64,000 nucleotides of DNA from an uncultured Faecalibacterium sp. (GTDB lineage: Bacteria; Bacillota; Clostridia; Oscillospirales; Ruminococcaceae). Location: positions 35,447 through 99,446 of the forward strand of contig CALWZL010000005.1 in assembly GCA_944385995.1 (NCBI GenBank), written 5' to 3'. Positions 33,253-40,974 of this stretch are shown piece by piece; the first letter of the stretch is position 1; every line of letters begins with the position of its first letter. The notes beneath the pieces are model-generated. The model did no database searches, was not told the DNA's origin, and saw only the letters and a list, made by a program, of their open reading frames with translations. Position numbers and translations under genes: made by a program.

Positions 33253-34581
33253 ATGGCAAACGATGTTTTCAATGATACCAGGGTGTCGCGGGCCTACTTC
33301 AAACTGGCATTGCCGCTGGTGTGCAGTATGGTGGTCACCCTGATTTATAATCTGGCGGATACTTATTTTGTGGCCCAGACCGGTGATACCAATATTGTGG
33401 CGGGTGTTTCGCTGGGAATGCCGGTTTTTACCCTGTTAATGGCCCTGGGAAATATGTTTGGACAGGGCGGCAGTTCCTTGATTTCTCGTCTGCTGGGGCA
33501 GCAGGACAGTCAAGGGGTACAGCGGGTCAGTTCCTTCTGCTTCTACGGCACGCTTTTGACAGGAGTCGTGGTGGCGGCGGTGATGCTGTTGGCCCGCAAT
33601 CCTTTGGTCTGGCTGTTGGGGGCCAGCGAAGAAACCTTTGTCCATGCCTCTGACTACTATGTTTGGCTGGCAGCCGGCGCACCCATCATCATGGCGTCCT
33701 TCATCCACTCCAATCTGCTGCGGGCTGAGGGGATGTCCCGGGAATCCATGGCGGGTACCATCCTGGGCGCACTGGTCAATATTGTATTGGACCCGATCTT
33801 TATCTCGACCTTGGAGATGGGGGCCGCGGGCGCGGCCATTGCGACCGTCATCGGCTATCTGGTATCCGATGTGGTCTGTGCGGCGGCTGTCATCCAAAAG
33901 AGCCGCGTCCTGTCCGTAGACGTGCGCCGCGTGGTGGTTCCGGCCCGGCATGTGGGGCAGATTTTGAGCATTGGCATTCCGGCAGCAGTGGTTAATGTGA
34001 TGCAGAGTGCGTCTGCTGTTCTGGTGAATCAGTTCCTGCTTCCCTATGGCAACGACAAGATTGCCGCCATGGGAATTGTCCTCAAGGTGAGCATGATTGC
34101 GCTTTTGCTGCTGACAGGTTTTGCCTTTGGCGGGCAGCCCCTCTTTGGCTATTACTATGGTGCGGAGGACAAGAAACGCTTTGCCGCATTGCTTCGGTTC
34201 TGCCTGCTGTTTATCAGCGTTTCGGCGCTGATTCTGACGGCCGGCATCTGCCTGGCGGCGCCTGTGTTGATGCGTGTCTTTATGGATAACGACGGCATCA
34301 TCCAGGACGGCTCCGTGATGCTGCGCTGGCAGGTCATCTCGATGGTTTTTGTGGGCTTTGTCCTGCTGATGTCCATTTTGTTCCAGTCCACCGGCAAGGC
34401 CGCCGCCGCCTTTGTTCTGTCCATCAGCCGGCAGGGCGTGATTTTTGCCGCGGCCCTGATTGTGGCCCGGCAGCTGATGGGCTATACAGGAATCCTGGCG
34501 GCGCAGGCCGTTGCCGATGTCGTGACTGCCGTGATTGCAGCGGGGCTGTTCTACACGCAACTGTACAAGGAGATGCACTGA
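33253..34581 (+). CDS. MATE-family multidrug efflux pump
   Basis: 442 residues with twelve hydrophobic segments in two repeats. Typical MATE features: LVCSMVVTLIYNLADTYFVAQTGD at the N-terminus and GQGGSSLISRLLGQQD in the first loop. Exports drugs or aromatic compounds with sodium or proton coupling. AAAGGAGG ribosome site at 33235-33242. The Crp-type regulator next door is the probable activator. Export of toxic aromatics from the adjacent polyphenol operon is possible but unproven. Confidence 0.93.
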   Translation: MANDVFNDTRVSRAYFKLALPLVCSMVVTLIYNLADTYFVAQTGDTNIVAGVSLGMPVFTLLMALGNMFGQGGSSLISRLLGQQDSQGVQRVSSFCFYGTLLTGVVVAAVMLLARNPLVWLLGASEETFVHASDYYVWLAAGAPIIMASFIHSNLLRAEGMSRESMAGTILGALVNIVLDPIFISTLEMGAAGAAIATVIGYLVSDVVCAAAVIQKSRVLSVDVRRVVVPARHVGQILSIGIPAAVVNVMQSASAVLVNQFLLPYGNDKIAAMGIVLKVSMIALLLLTGFAFGGQPLFGYYYGAEDKKRFAALLRFCLLFISVSALILTAGICLAAPVLMRVFMDNDGIIQDGSVMLRWQVISMVFVGFVLLMSILFQSTGKAAAAFVLSISRQGVIFAAALIVARQLMGYTGILAAQAVADVVTAVIAAGLFYTQLYKEMH

Positions 34582-34614
34582 ACGGCATCGGTGTCGTGCA
34601 TTTGGGAAAAATCG

Positions 34615-34738
34615 CAAGAAAAAACGGCGGCATGGGTCCGTCCAACAGGAAAAATCCAAAAGTTTCCCCATAAAGCGCCCCCGAAAGGGCGTCTGAAACG
34701 TTTGAATTTCTCCGGCATGTAGAAAAATCCGCCGTTTC
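34615..34738 (-). ncRNA. Candidate structured RNA, 6S-like shape
   Basis: Read on the minus strand: a 9-bp closing stem AAACGGCGG/CCGCCGTTT, then an internal loop of about 13 and 15 nt, then a 21-position helix with 19 paired positions (CCGGAGAAATTC... with ...GGATTTTTCCTG), and an apical CGCCC/GGGCG hairpin. A T-run (34624-34619) follows the closing stem, as at the 3' end of an RNA. It lies between convergent genes and codes for nothing. No clear promoter was found. It could be a small RNA or an elaborate 3' untranslated region. Confidence 0.42.
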
Positions 34739-34772
34739 AAGCCGATGGCCGGCAAGAAGCGTGCGGATTTTT
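34723..34772. terminator. Hairpin between MATE and SDR genes
   Basis: AAAAATCCGC (34723-34732) and GCGGATTTTT (34763-34772), perfect 10-bp arms with a 30-nt loop. It overlaps one arm of the candidate RNA's closing stem, so the two folds exclude each other. Confidence 0.6.
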
Positions 34773-34830
34773 GCTGTGGCATTGTTTTTGGAGGGAAACT
34801 GTTCTGTGACGGCTCCTTTGCGGGATCCAT

Positions 34831-35601
34831 TCAGATGCGGCGCAGATCCTCCCAAAAGGCCATCAAAGCACTGGCAGGCAAACACTTGCCGGCAGCCCGG
34901 TGGACTGTGGAGACAGGTCCGGGAGTAGAGACTGCCTTGCCCCGACGGCTGTCGCAAAGGGCACGGGCAGTCACCCGCCGCACCGTGGATGCCAGGGGGA
35001 AATGCCGCACGACTTGTCCGTTGCTCTGTTTTGCTGTCGGAATGAATTCGGTATCCCGAATCCAGTAGGGGCAGACTGCGGTGACGGTAATCCTGCGGGA
35101 TCGCAGCTCCCACCCCAGCGCAAGGCTGTACCGATAAAGGAAAGCTTTGGTGGACGCGTAAACGTTGAGATAGGGAAGGGGCTGGAACGCCGCAGTGGAA
35201 CAGATTTCCAGGATGCGGCTTCCAGGGCCCATGTAAGGAAGGCAGATTTGGGTGACTTCCACGGCAGCCTGACAGTTTAACCGGATCATGGCTGCGCTGT
35301 CCCGGCGGGCAACCGCCTGCCAATTTCCCATCCGGCCGAATCCGGCGGCATTGACCAGGATCTCCACTTCAGGGGCTGCGGTTTTGAGCTCTGCTTCCAG
35401 GGTATCCACGGCACTGGGGTCGGTCAGGTCCAGAGGCAGCACCCGCAGGGGAATCGGACAGAGGGGGCGGAGCGCTTCCAGCCGTTCCCGCCGGCGGGCA
35501 ATGACCCAGATTGCATCCAGCTGCTTTTCTCCACGGCCCAGCTGCAGGACAAATTCCCGCCCTAATCCACTGGACGCACCGGTGACCACCGCGATTTTCA
35601 T
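34831..35601 (-). CDS. Short-chain dehydrogenase/reductase (SDR)
   Basis: 256 residues. Cofactor motif VVTGASSGLGREF, NAAGFG motif, catalytic Ser (ICSTAAFQ) and YASTK tetrad (Tyr-x3-Lys), then VCPYWIRDTEF. The final 40 residues are variable. ATG 35601 with GAGGAG upstream. Substrate is unknown; monocistronic. Confidence 0.9.
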   Translation of the reverse strand: MKIAVVTGASSGLGREFVLQLGRGEKQLDAIWVIARRRERLEALRPLCPIPLRVLPLDLTDPSAVDTLEAELKTAAPEVEILVNAAGFGRMGNWQAVARRDSAAMIRLNCQAAVEVTQICLPYMGPGSRILEICSTAAFQPLPYLNVYASTKAFLYRYSLALGWELRSRRITVTAVCPYWIRDTEFIPTAKQSNGQVVRHFPLASTVRRVTARALCDSRRGKAVSTPGPVSTVHRAAGKCLPASALMAFWEDLRRI

Positions 35602-35707
35602 ACACAGCACTCCTCTCGTGATTGGATGGTTCCATGATACAGCCCGGGGACGGCAATGTCAAGGTAAGGGCAACACAAAGAAGGCGGTTTGTTTCCCCGT
35701 TGTCCGG

Positions 35708-35736
35708 TGGCAAAGCGATTGGTTCTGTGGTACAAT
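35708..35736 (+). promoter_or_regulatory. Candidate sigma-A promoter upstream of sigI
   Basis: TGGCAA (35708-35713), 17-bp spacer, TACAAT (35731-35736). Lies about 170 bp upstream of sigI and could give basal expression. The 35602-35907 gap otherwise holds the SDR ribosome site and the SigI-type promoter; no gene is seen in it. Confidence 0.5.
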
Positions 35737-35826
35737 AAAACCGATTCAGCGGTAGAGAAGAATGAACAGAGTACGGCCGCCGCTGTGCTCTGTTATCCGA
35801 TGTCCATCAAAGAACATCCTTTGCGC

Positions 35827-35853
35827 ACCCCAAAATCCGGCGGGTGGTACGTA
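35827..35853 (+). promoter_or_regulatory. SigI-type promoter of sigI (autoregulation)
   Basis: ACCCC (35827-35831), 18-bp spacer, CGTA (35850-35853), 55 bp before the sigI start. The same pair of boxes recurs twice downstream at 37474 and 37561. Confidence 0.62.
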
Positions 35854-35907
35854 TTCTGTTACAGAGGGTGTATCTGAGAACGAGAACCGGAAGGGAGGTT
35901 CCAGGAG

Positions 35908-36675
35908 ATGCACAGACAGACGCAGATGGAGACGGAACAGCCTGTTCCGCAGACAGACCGCGGCATAGCGGCCCAGGTTTTAATGGCACAGAAGGACCCG
36001 AGGTCGGCTGACGCTCTGATTGGCCAGTACATGCCGTTCATACGCAGTGAAACATTCAAATTTACCCATGCTGTTCCAGAGGCGGGCCATGAAGATGAAC
36101 TGAATATCGCAGCGATGGCTTTTTATGAGGCGGCTTTGTCCTATGATCGGAAAAAGGGCGCATTTTTGCCCTATGCGGCCTGGGCCATCCGCAACCGGCT
36201 GATCGACTACCATCGGGCGGAACGCCGGCACGGTGGGACAATCTCTCTGGAGGTTGTTTCTGGAGAGGATGGCCGCCGGCTGATGGATACGCTGCCCGAT
36301 TCACGAGATGAGATCGGCGCGTACGATCTGCGGGCCGCAAGCCGGGCTGAAATCGAAGCTTTTGGGCGGCAGCTGGCCACATTTGACATTTCCTTTTCGG
36401 AGGTGGCGGACAACTGCCCCCGCCAGGAACGGACACTGGCTGCCTGTTATGCGGTGCTGAATTGTGCCCGGGCAAATCCCGGCCTGCTGGAGCGGCTGGT
36501 CCAGACACACCGTCTGCCGGTACGGGAACTGGCCTTGGGGTCAGGGGTGGACAAAAAAACCATCGAGCGCCATCGGAAGTATCTGGTGGCCATCCTGCTG
36601 GCGTTTACGAATGGATATGAGATCATTCGGGGGCATTTGTGCCAGATGACGCCGAAAGGGGGAAAGCAGGAATGA
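35908..36675 (+). CDS. sigI: RNA polymerase sigma factor SigI
   Basis: 255 residues. Region 2 (DELNIAAMAFYEAALSYDRKKGAFLPYAAWAIRNRLIDYHR) with the SigI-type acidic start, and a C-terminal HTH (LPVRELALGSGVDKKTIERHRKYLVAILLAFTNGYEIIRGHL) characteristic of the family. GGGAGG at 35892-35897. Overlaps rsgI by ATGA, the usual sigI-rsgI layout. SigI factors direct stress or polysaccharide-response genes in Bacillus and clostridia. Confidence 0.92.
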   Translation: MHRQTQMETEQPVPQTDRGIAAQVLMAQKDPRSADALIGQYMPFIRSETFKFTHAVPEAGHEDELNIAAMAFYEAALSYDRKKGAFLPYAAWAIRNRLIDYHRAERRHGGTISLEVVSGEDGRRLMDTLPDSRDEIGAYDLRAASRAEIEAFGRQLATFDISFSEVADNCPRQERTLAACYAVLNCARANPGLLERLVQTHRLPVRELALGSGVDKKTIERHRKYLVAILLAFTNGYEIIRGHLCQMTPKGGKQE

Positions 36676-37445
36676 AATACCTTGTCATGGAAATTCACCC
36701 TGCCTACGCGGTGGTGTTGGATGAAAGCGGCCGGTTCTTGAAGGCTGCCAATTTTCACTACCAGGTAGGGGAGACGGTAGAAGATGTGGTGGAATTGCGT
36801 CTGCCGCCGGCGAGACGATTTCGCCCCTGGATGGCAGGCGGGCTGGTGGCGGTCGCGGCCTGCCTGTGCCTGTTCTTCTTTGGATATTACCGGCCCCGTT
36901 TCATTCCCTACGGTACGCTCCGCATCCAGATCAACCCGGACGTGGAACTGTCGGTCAGCAAGAATGGCCGCGTGCTGGATTTGCAGGGGCTGAACGAGGA
37001 TGGGCAGGCACTGGTGGAAGGGTATGACTTCCGCGGCAAAGATGGCGATGACGCCGTAGAGGATCTGGTGGAGCGCGCCATTGAGATGGGATATCTGTCC
37101 CAGGGCGGCGCAGTATCGATCACAGCCAGCAGCGAGGATGACGATTGGCAAGTCCAGGAAGAACAAGCGCTGGGAGCGATGCTCCAGGAACACTATGGCG
37201 ATGCCATTGCAGTGTATCTGGGGCCTGCTGTACCGGAGCAGGATACGGCTGTGCCGTCTGCCTCTTCGACACCGGCAGCCCCGCCTGCTTCTTCGGTCCC
37301 GGCTGCCTCCTCTCCGGTGCAGCCTGTCTATCCCGATGATGATTGGGATGACGACGATGATGACTGGGACGATGACGACGATGACGACCACGATCACAGC
37401 GGTTGGGAGAACAGAGAGCACCATCGCTACGGAGTGGATGATTGA
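36672..37445 (+). CDS. rsgI: RsgI-type membrane anti-sigma factor with Asp-rich tail
   Basis: 257 residues. N-terminal RsgI domain (residues 1-45: YLVMEIHPAYAVVLDESGRFLKAAN), one transmembrane helix (about 54-70, WMAGGLVAVAACLCLFFFGYY), the conserved extracellular LRIQINPDVELSVSKNGRVLDLQGLN region, a Ser/Pro/Ala linker, and a tail of some 30 residues that is nearly all Asp with a few Trp and His. Typical RsgI proteins carry carbohydrate-binding or sensor domains there; this one has only the acidic tail, which could bind cations or cell-wall charge. Confidence 0.9.
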   Translation: MKYLVMEIHPAYAVVLDESGRFLKAANFHYQVGETVEDVVELRLPPARRFRPWMAGGLVAVAACLCLFFFGYYRPRFIPYGTLRIQINPDVELSVSKNGRVLDLQGLNEDGQALVEGYDFRGKDGDDAVEDLVERAIEMGYLSQGGAVSITASSEDDDWQVQEEQALGAMLQEHYGDAIAVYLGPAVPEQDTAVPSASSTPAAPPASSVPAASSPVQPVYPDDDWDDDDDDWDDDDDDDHDHSGWENREHHRYGVDD

Positions 37446-37473
37446 GAAAGAAATGCCAAAAATTTCTTCCAGG

Positions 37474-37501
37474 ACCCCGGTTTCAGATGGAAAGCTCCGT
37501 A
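37474..37501 (+). promoter_or_regulatory. SigI-type promoter, copy A
   Basis: ACCCC (37474-37478), 19-bp spacer, CGTA (37498-37501), in a segment repeated 87 bp downstream (GACCCCGGTTT...GCTCCGTA). Confidence 0.6.
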
Positions 37502-37560
37502 TCCTGTCCATAGAAGCGGGAGCCGGACAGAAAAAATAAAAAACAAAAATATTTGAAAAG

Positions 37561-37588
37561 ACCCCGGTTTTGGGGCAAAGGCTCCGTA
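37561..37588 (+). promoter_or_regulatory. SigI-type promoter, copy B
   Basis: ACCCC (37561-37565), 19-bp spacer, CGTA (37585-37588), with an A-rich stretch upstream; 57 bp before the PepSY lipoprotein start. Nearest promoter for that gene. Confidence 0.65.
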
Positions 37589-37644
37589 ATCTATCGACAA
37601 AGAAACCGAACAACCGCAAAGAAAGCAATAAAGGAGATACGACC

Positions 37645-37983
37645 ATGAAAAAGACTTCTAAAGTTCGCCTGACCATCGCAGCCGCCCTTGCTCTGATGCT
37701 TCTGACCGCCTGCGGGTCTCTGCCTGCCTCTGCCGCCATCAGTGCCACCGATGCCGAGAAAGTGATTGCCCAGCACCTGGGCCGGGACGATATTCAGTTC
37801 ATCGACCGGGAGTATGACGACGGCAAGTATGAACTGGAGTGCATGGTGGACGGCGTGAAGTACGAGTACGAGATTGACGCCGCCACGGGTCAGATCATTG
37901 ATTTTGACTGTGACAACTGGGACGGCCACCATCACTATCACCACAACACCTACAACCACCACGGGGATTGCTGGTGTGACTGA
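37645..37983 (+). CDS. Small PepSY-like lipoprotein with His-rich tail
   Basis: 112 residues. Signal peptide with lipobox LLTACGS; a single PepSY-type domain (ATDAEKVIAQHL... YELECMVDGVKYEYEIDAATGQIIDFDCDN); then a tail of His, Tyr and Asp ending CWCD, which looks metal-binding. AAGGAG at 37631-37636. Likely a SigI target from the tandem promoters upstream. With the Asp tail of RsgI it suggests a surface metal or cation response; function unknown. Confidence 0.85.
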   Translation: MKKTSKVRLTIAAALALMLLTACGSLPASAAISATDAEKVIAQHLGRDDIQFIDREYDDGKYELECMVDGVKYEYEIDAATGQIIDFDCDNWDGHHHYHHNTYNHHGDCWCD

Positions 37984-38056
37984 GCCGGACAAACAGCAAC
38001 AATCGCCCATCGGATCAAATGGAGCTGTTTGCCGGGCATGGCATAGCATCTGATGA

Positions 38057-38096
38057 GAGAAGGCGTAGCGCTGGATGGCGCTGCGCCTTCTTTTTG
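38057..38096 (+). terminator. Terminator after PepSY lipoprotein gene
   Basis: Stem AGAAGGCGTAGCGC with GGCGCTGCGCCTTC followed by TTTTT. Confidence 0.85.
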
Positions 38097-38149
38097 TGCT
38101 TTCAATCGCATGATTTGTTTTTCGGGCATGTAAAATGCACCTGTAAATA

Positions 38150-38178
38150 TGGACAAACTATGTCTAAAATAGTAAAAT
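38150..38178 (+). promoter_or_regulatory. Promoter of purine permease gene
   Basis: TGGACA (38150-38155), 17-bp spacer, TAAAAT (38173-38178). The leader of about 75 nt contains a hairpin GTTTTCTCTG/CAGAGAGAAC; no purine-riboswitch core sequence is present. Confidence 0.65.
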
Positions 38179-38259
38179 GACTCTTGTGAGTTTTCTCTGC
38201 TTTCCCTGCACCCAATCGGGCACAGAGAGAACATCATCCATTGAAAGAGGAGGAATTTC

Positions 38260-39630
38260 ATGCTCGAACAAGTTTTCAAGCTGCGGGAAAATCATACCAA
38301 CGCCAAAACCGAGATCATGGCAGGCATCACCACCTTCATGACCATGGCGTATATCCTTGCAGTCAACCCCAGTATCCTTTCGGCTGCCGGTATGGACGCC
38401 AATGCAATTCTGATTGCAACCTCACTGTCCGCCTTTATCGGCACGGCCCTGATGGCTCTGCTGGCCAACTACCCCTTTGCGCTGGCCCCCGGCATGGGCC
38501 TGAATGCCTACTTCGCCTATACCGTTGTCCTTGAGATGGGGTATACCTGGCAGCTGGCACTGATGGCCGTCTTTGCAGAGGGTATTATCTTCATTCTGCT
38601 GTCCCTGACCCATGTGCGGGAGGCCATTTTCAACGCCATCCCTGCCACCCTCAAGTCGGCCGTCAGTGTGGGCATCGGCCTGTTCATCGCCTTTGTCGGC
38701 CTCCAGAACGCCAAATTGATCGTCAACAGCGACTCGACCCTTCTGACCTACCAGAGCTTCAAGGGCGAGACCTTCCACAGTGTGGGCATCGGTGCCATTC
38801 TGGCCCTGATCGGCGTGCTGGTGATTGCTGTGATGCTGGTCAAAAAAGTAAAGGGCGCCATCCTATATGGCATTCTGATTACCTGGGTTCTGGGCATCCT
38901 TTGCGAGTTGTGCGGCCTGTATATCCCTGATGCAGAGGCCGGAATGTATTCGGTCATCCCCACCTCGTTTGTCAGCTTTGATTTTTCGGCTCTGGGCCAG
39001 ACCTTTGGTCAGGTGTTCAAGGTGGACTTCACCGGTTTGAATCTGCTGGACTTCTTTGCCGTGATGTTTGCCTTCCTGTTCGTGGACCTGTTTGATACCC
39101 TGGGAACCCTGATCGGTGTGGCCTCCAAAGCCGACATGCTGGATGAAAATGGCCGTCTGCCCCGGATCAAGGGTGCCCTGCTGGCCGACGCCATCGCAAC
39201 CAGCGCCGGCGCCCTGCTGGGCACTTCCACCACCACCACCTACGTCGAGAGCGCTTCCGGCGTCACGGAGGGCGGCCGTACCGGTTTGACCGCCATGACC
39301 ACCGGCGTTCTCTTCCTGCTGGCGGTTGTATTCAGCCCGCTGTTCCTGACCATTCCCTCCTTTGCCACCGCGCCGGCTCTGATTGTGGTTGGCTTCTATA
39401 TGCTGGGTGCCGTGGCCAAGATCGACTTTGACGATCTGTCCGATGCCATTCCTGCCTTCCTGACCATCGTTGCCATGCCGCTGGCTTACAGCATCTCGGA
39501 GGGCATTTCCATTGGCATCATCTCCTGGACGCTGCTGAACCTCATCACCGGCAAGGCCGGCGAAAAGAAGATCAGCCCCCTGATGTATGTGCTGACCGTC
39601 CTGTTCATCCTGAAATACGTTCTGCTGTAA
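38260..39630 (+). CDS. NCS2-family (AzgA-like) purine permease
   Basis: 456 residues, about twelve hydrophobic segments. TEIMAGITTFMTMAYILAVNP at the N-terminus, APGMGLNAYFAY, VDLFDTLGTLIGVASKADM and the ALLGTSTTTTYVESASGV motif are those of AzgA/PbuG-type adenine/guanine/hypoxanthine transporters. GAGGAGG ribosome site. Monocistronic. Confidence 0.94.
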   Translation: MLEQVFKLRENHTNAKTEIMAGITTFMTMAYILAVNPSILSAAGMDANAILIATSLSAFIGTALMALLANYPFALAPGMGLNAYFAYTVVLEMGYTWQLALMAVFAEGIIFILLSLTHVREAIFNAIPATLKSAVSVGIGLFIAFVGLQNAKLIVNSDSTLLTYQSFKGETFHSVGIGAILALIGVLVIAVMLVKKVKGAILYGILITWVLGILCELCGLYIPDAEAGMYSVIPTSFVSFDFSALGQTFGQVFKVDFTGLNLLDFFAVMFAFLFVDLFDTLGTLIGVASKADMLDENGRLPRIKGALLADAIATSAGALLGTSTTTTYVESASGVTEGGRTGLTAMTTGVLFLLAVVFSPLFLTIPSFATAPALIVVGFYMLGAVAKIDFDDLSDAIPAFLTIVAMPLAYSISEGISIGIISWTLLNLITGKAGEKKISPLMYVLTVLFILKYVLL

Positions 39631-39657
39631 CCCCATCCGTAACCGTACAGCATCCAG

Positions 39658-39697
39658 AAAGGCCTCCCTTCATTGGAAAATGAGGGAAGGCCTTTTT
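39658..39697 (+). terminator. Terminator of purine permease gene
   Basis: Inverted repeat AAAGGCCTCCCTTCATT with AATGAGGGAAGGCCTTT and T-run. Confidence 0.87.
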
Positions 39698-39720
39698 CAG
39701 TTGTTTGATCGAGATAATGG

Positions 39721-40797
39721 CTATACGCTGGCTTTCAGTTTTTCCAGAGCGGCCGTGAAAACAGGGTAAGCAAAAAGAGGCCGGTAAGCTGGGTCTTCTC
39801 TGATGGTTTTCAGCAGCAGTTGGCGCATGGATTGGGTTGTAGCCTGGACGCCTTCCAGCTTTTGATAGGTCAGTCCCGGAGAAAACAATGCTTCGTCGGG
39901 ATACGTCACCGGACCGACGGCGATATCCACATACCGGGCGAAACAGTCGGCGGCCTTCTCGGTTTCACCCATCCGCAGATAGGCTTCCATCATGGGAGCG
40001 TCACTCATATCGGCCAAACCAAAGGCTTGGGCCACAGCCCGATAGATGTGACAAATCTTCATCAGCTGCTGGGCCTGGGGCAGCAGTTTGGGATTCATCA
40101 GCGCGACCAAACAGGTTTGGACTTGATGAACCAGCTGATAGAGCCGTTTTTGGATCCGCTTGAGAGCTTCCTCGGGCTGATCTTTTTTGAGGTAATAGAG
40201 TGCCCAGATGGTGGTGGGGTCTCCTGCGTGCTCGGGTAATTCCCGGAGGAGATCCGCACCCTGTTCCAGCTTTCCCTCGCTGATGGAGAGACTTGCCAGC
40301 TGCATGGTGGCGCTCTGCCAATAGGCTGCACTGCCAGAGGCGCGGATTTCCTCCAATAACGCTTTCTTTCGCTCTTTCCACTGCTGCAATGTGTCGGTAT
40401 CGGCATCAGGCGAAAACATCCGAAACGTGTCATAAGCGGCCGCCGCGTTGAATTGCAGGGGAGTACAGCCCGGGTAACGGCGCAGCAGTTCCTGCAGCCG
40501 GGCTTCTGCTTCCAGACACCCCTGCTGCATGGCACTCTGCAGGATAGCGTTGATCTGCTCGACCACTTCCTGGTCCGACAGCGTTTCCTGAAATTGCAGC
40601 AGGGTATCCACATTGGTTCCCAATGCCCGGGCCAGCGGGCAGAGAAGGGTAATGTCGGGATAGGAATTGTCGGTTTCCCATTTGCTGACGGCCGGTGCCG
40701 AGACACCCAGCATGGCCGCCAATTGTTCCTGGGTGAGGCCTTTTGCCTTGCGGAAGGCCGCAATGCCTGCACCAATTTTCATTTGTTTCAGTTCCAT
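39721..40797 (-). CDS. XRE-family regulator with C-terminal helical repeats
   Basis: 358 residues. HTH_3 domain at residues about 8-60 (IAAFRKAKGLTQEQLAAMLGVSAPAVSKWETDNSYPDITLLCPLARAL), followed by about 280 residues of helical, TPR-like sequence. Such clostridial XRE-TPR proteins are regulators of neighbouring or scattered genes. Start ATG 40797; the frame extends upstream but the promoter (40844-40872) lies there. Target unknown. Confidence 0.88.
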   Translation of the reverse strand: MELKQMKIGAGIAAFRKAKGLTQEQLAAMLGVSAPAVSKWETDNSYPDITLLCPLARALGTNVDTLLQFQETLSDQEVVEQINAILQSAMQQGCLEAEARLQELLRRYPGCTPLQFNAAAAYDTFRMFSPDADTDTLQQWKERKKALLEEIRASGSAAYWQSATMQLASLSISEGKLEQGADLLRELPEHAGDPTTIWALYYLKKDQPEEALKRIQKRLYQLVHQVQTCLVALMNPKLLPQAQQLMKICHIYRAVAQAFGLADMSDAPMMEAYLRMGETEKAADCFARYVDIAVGPVTYPDEALFSPGLTYQKLEGVQATTQSMRQLLLKTIREDPAYRPLFAYPVFTAALEKLKASV

Positions 40798-40843
40798 TGT
40801 TTGTAACCTCGCTTTGCTGCGGCGCCGCGTTTGGTGTGGTTTC

Positions 40844-40872
40844 ATTGTACCGCGCCCGGGTTCCCGCTGCAA
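40844..40872 (-). promoter_or_regulatory. Promoter of XRE-TPR regulator gene
   Basis: On the minus strand TTGCAG (40872-40867), 17-bp spacer, TACAAT (40849-40844). Confidence 0.75.
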
Positions 40873-40921
40873 GCGAGGGAACGTTAAACGGAAAACAAGA
40901 TTTTTTAACCGACAGTTAAGA

Positions 40922-40967
40922 CAAAACAAGGCCGGCAGGAAATAAGCTGTCCTTTCACTGCCGGCCT
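40922..40967 (-). terminator. Terminator of exporter ABC operon
   Basis: On the minus strand AAGGCCGGCAG (40967 side) pairs with CTGCCGGCCTT, followed by TGTTTTGT. Confidence 0.78.
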
Positions 40968-40974
40968 TATGCAA

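Noticed and set aside
35602-35907. Short open frames in the gap upstream of sigI
   Set aside because: No ribosome site or recognisable product; the region is explained by promoters.
36672-37445. Asp-only stretch at the end of rsgI as an assembly or frame error
   Set aside because: The codons are in frame, mixed GAT/GAC, and the stop is followed by normal intergenic DNA with a promoter; the stretch looks genuine.
38179-38259. Possible purine riboswitch before the NCS2 permease
   Set aside because: The conserved loop sequences (such as the TCTACC joining segment) are absent; only a simple hairpin is present.
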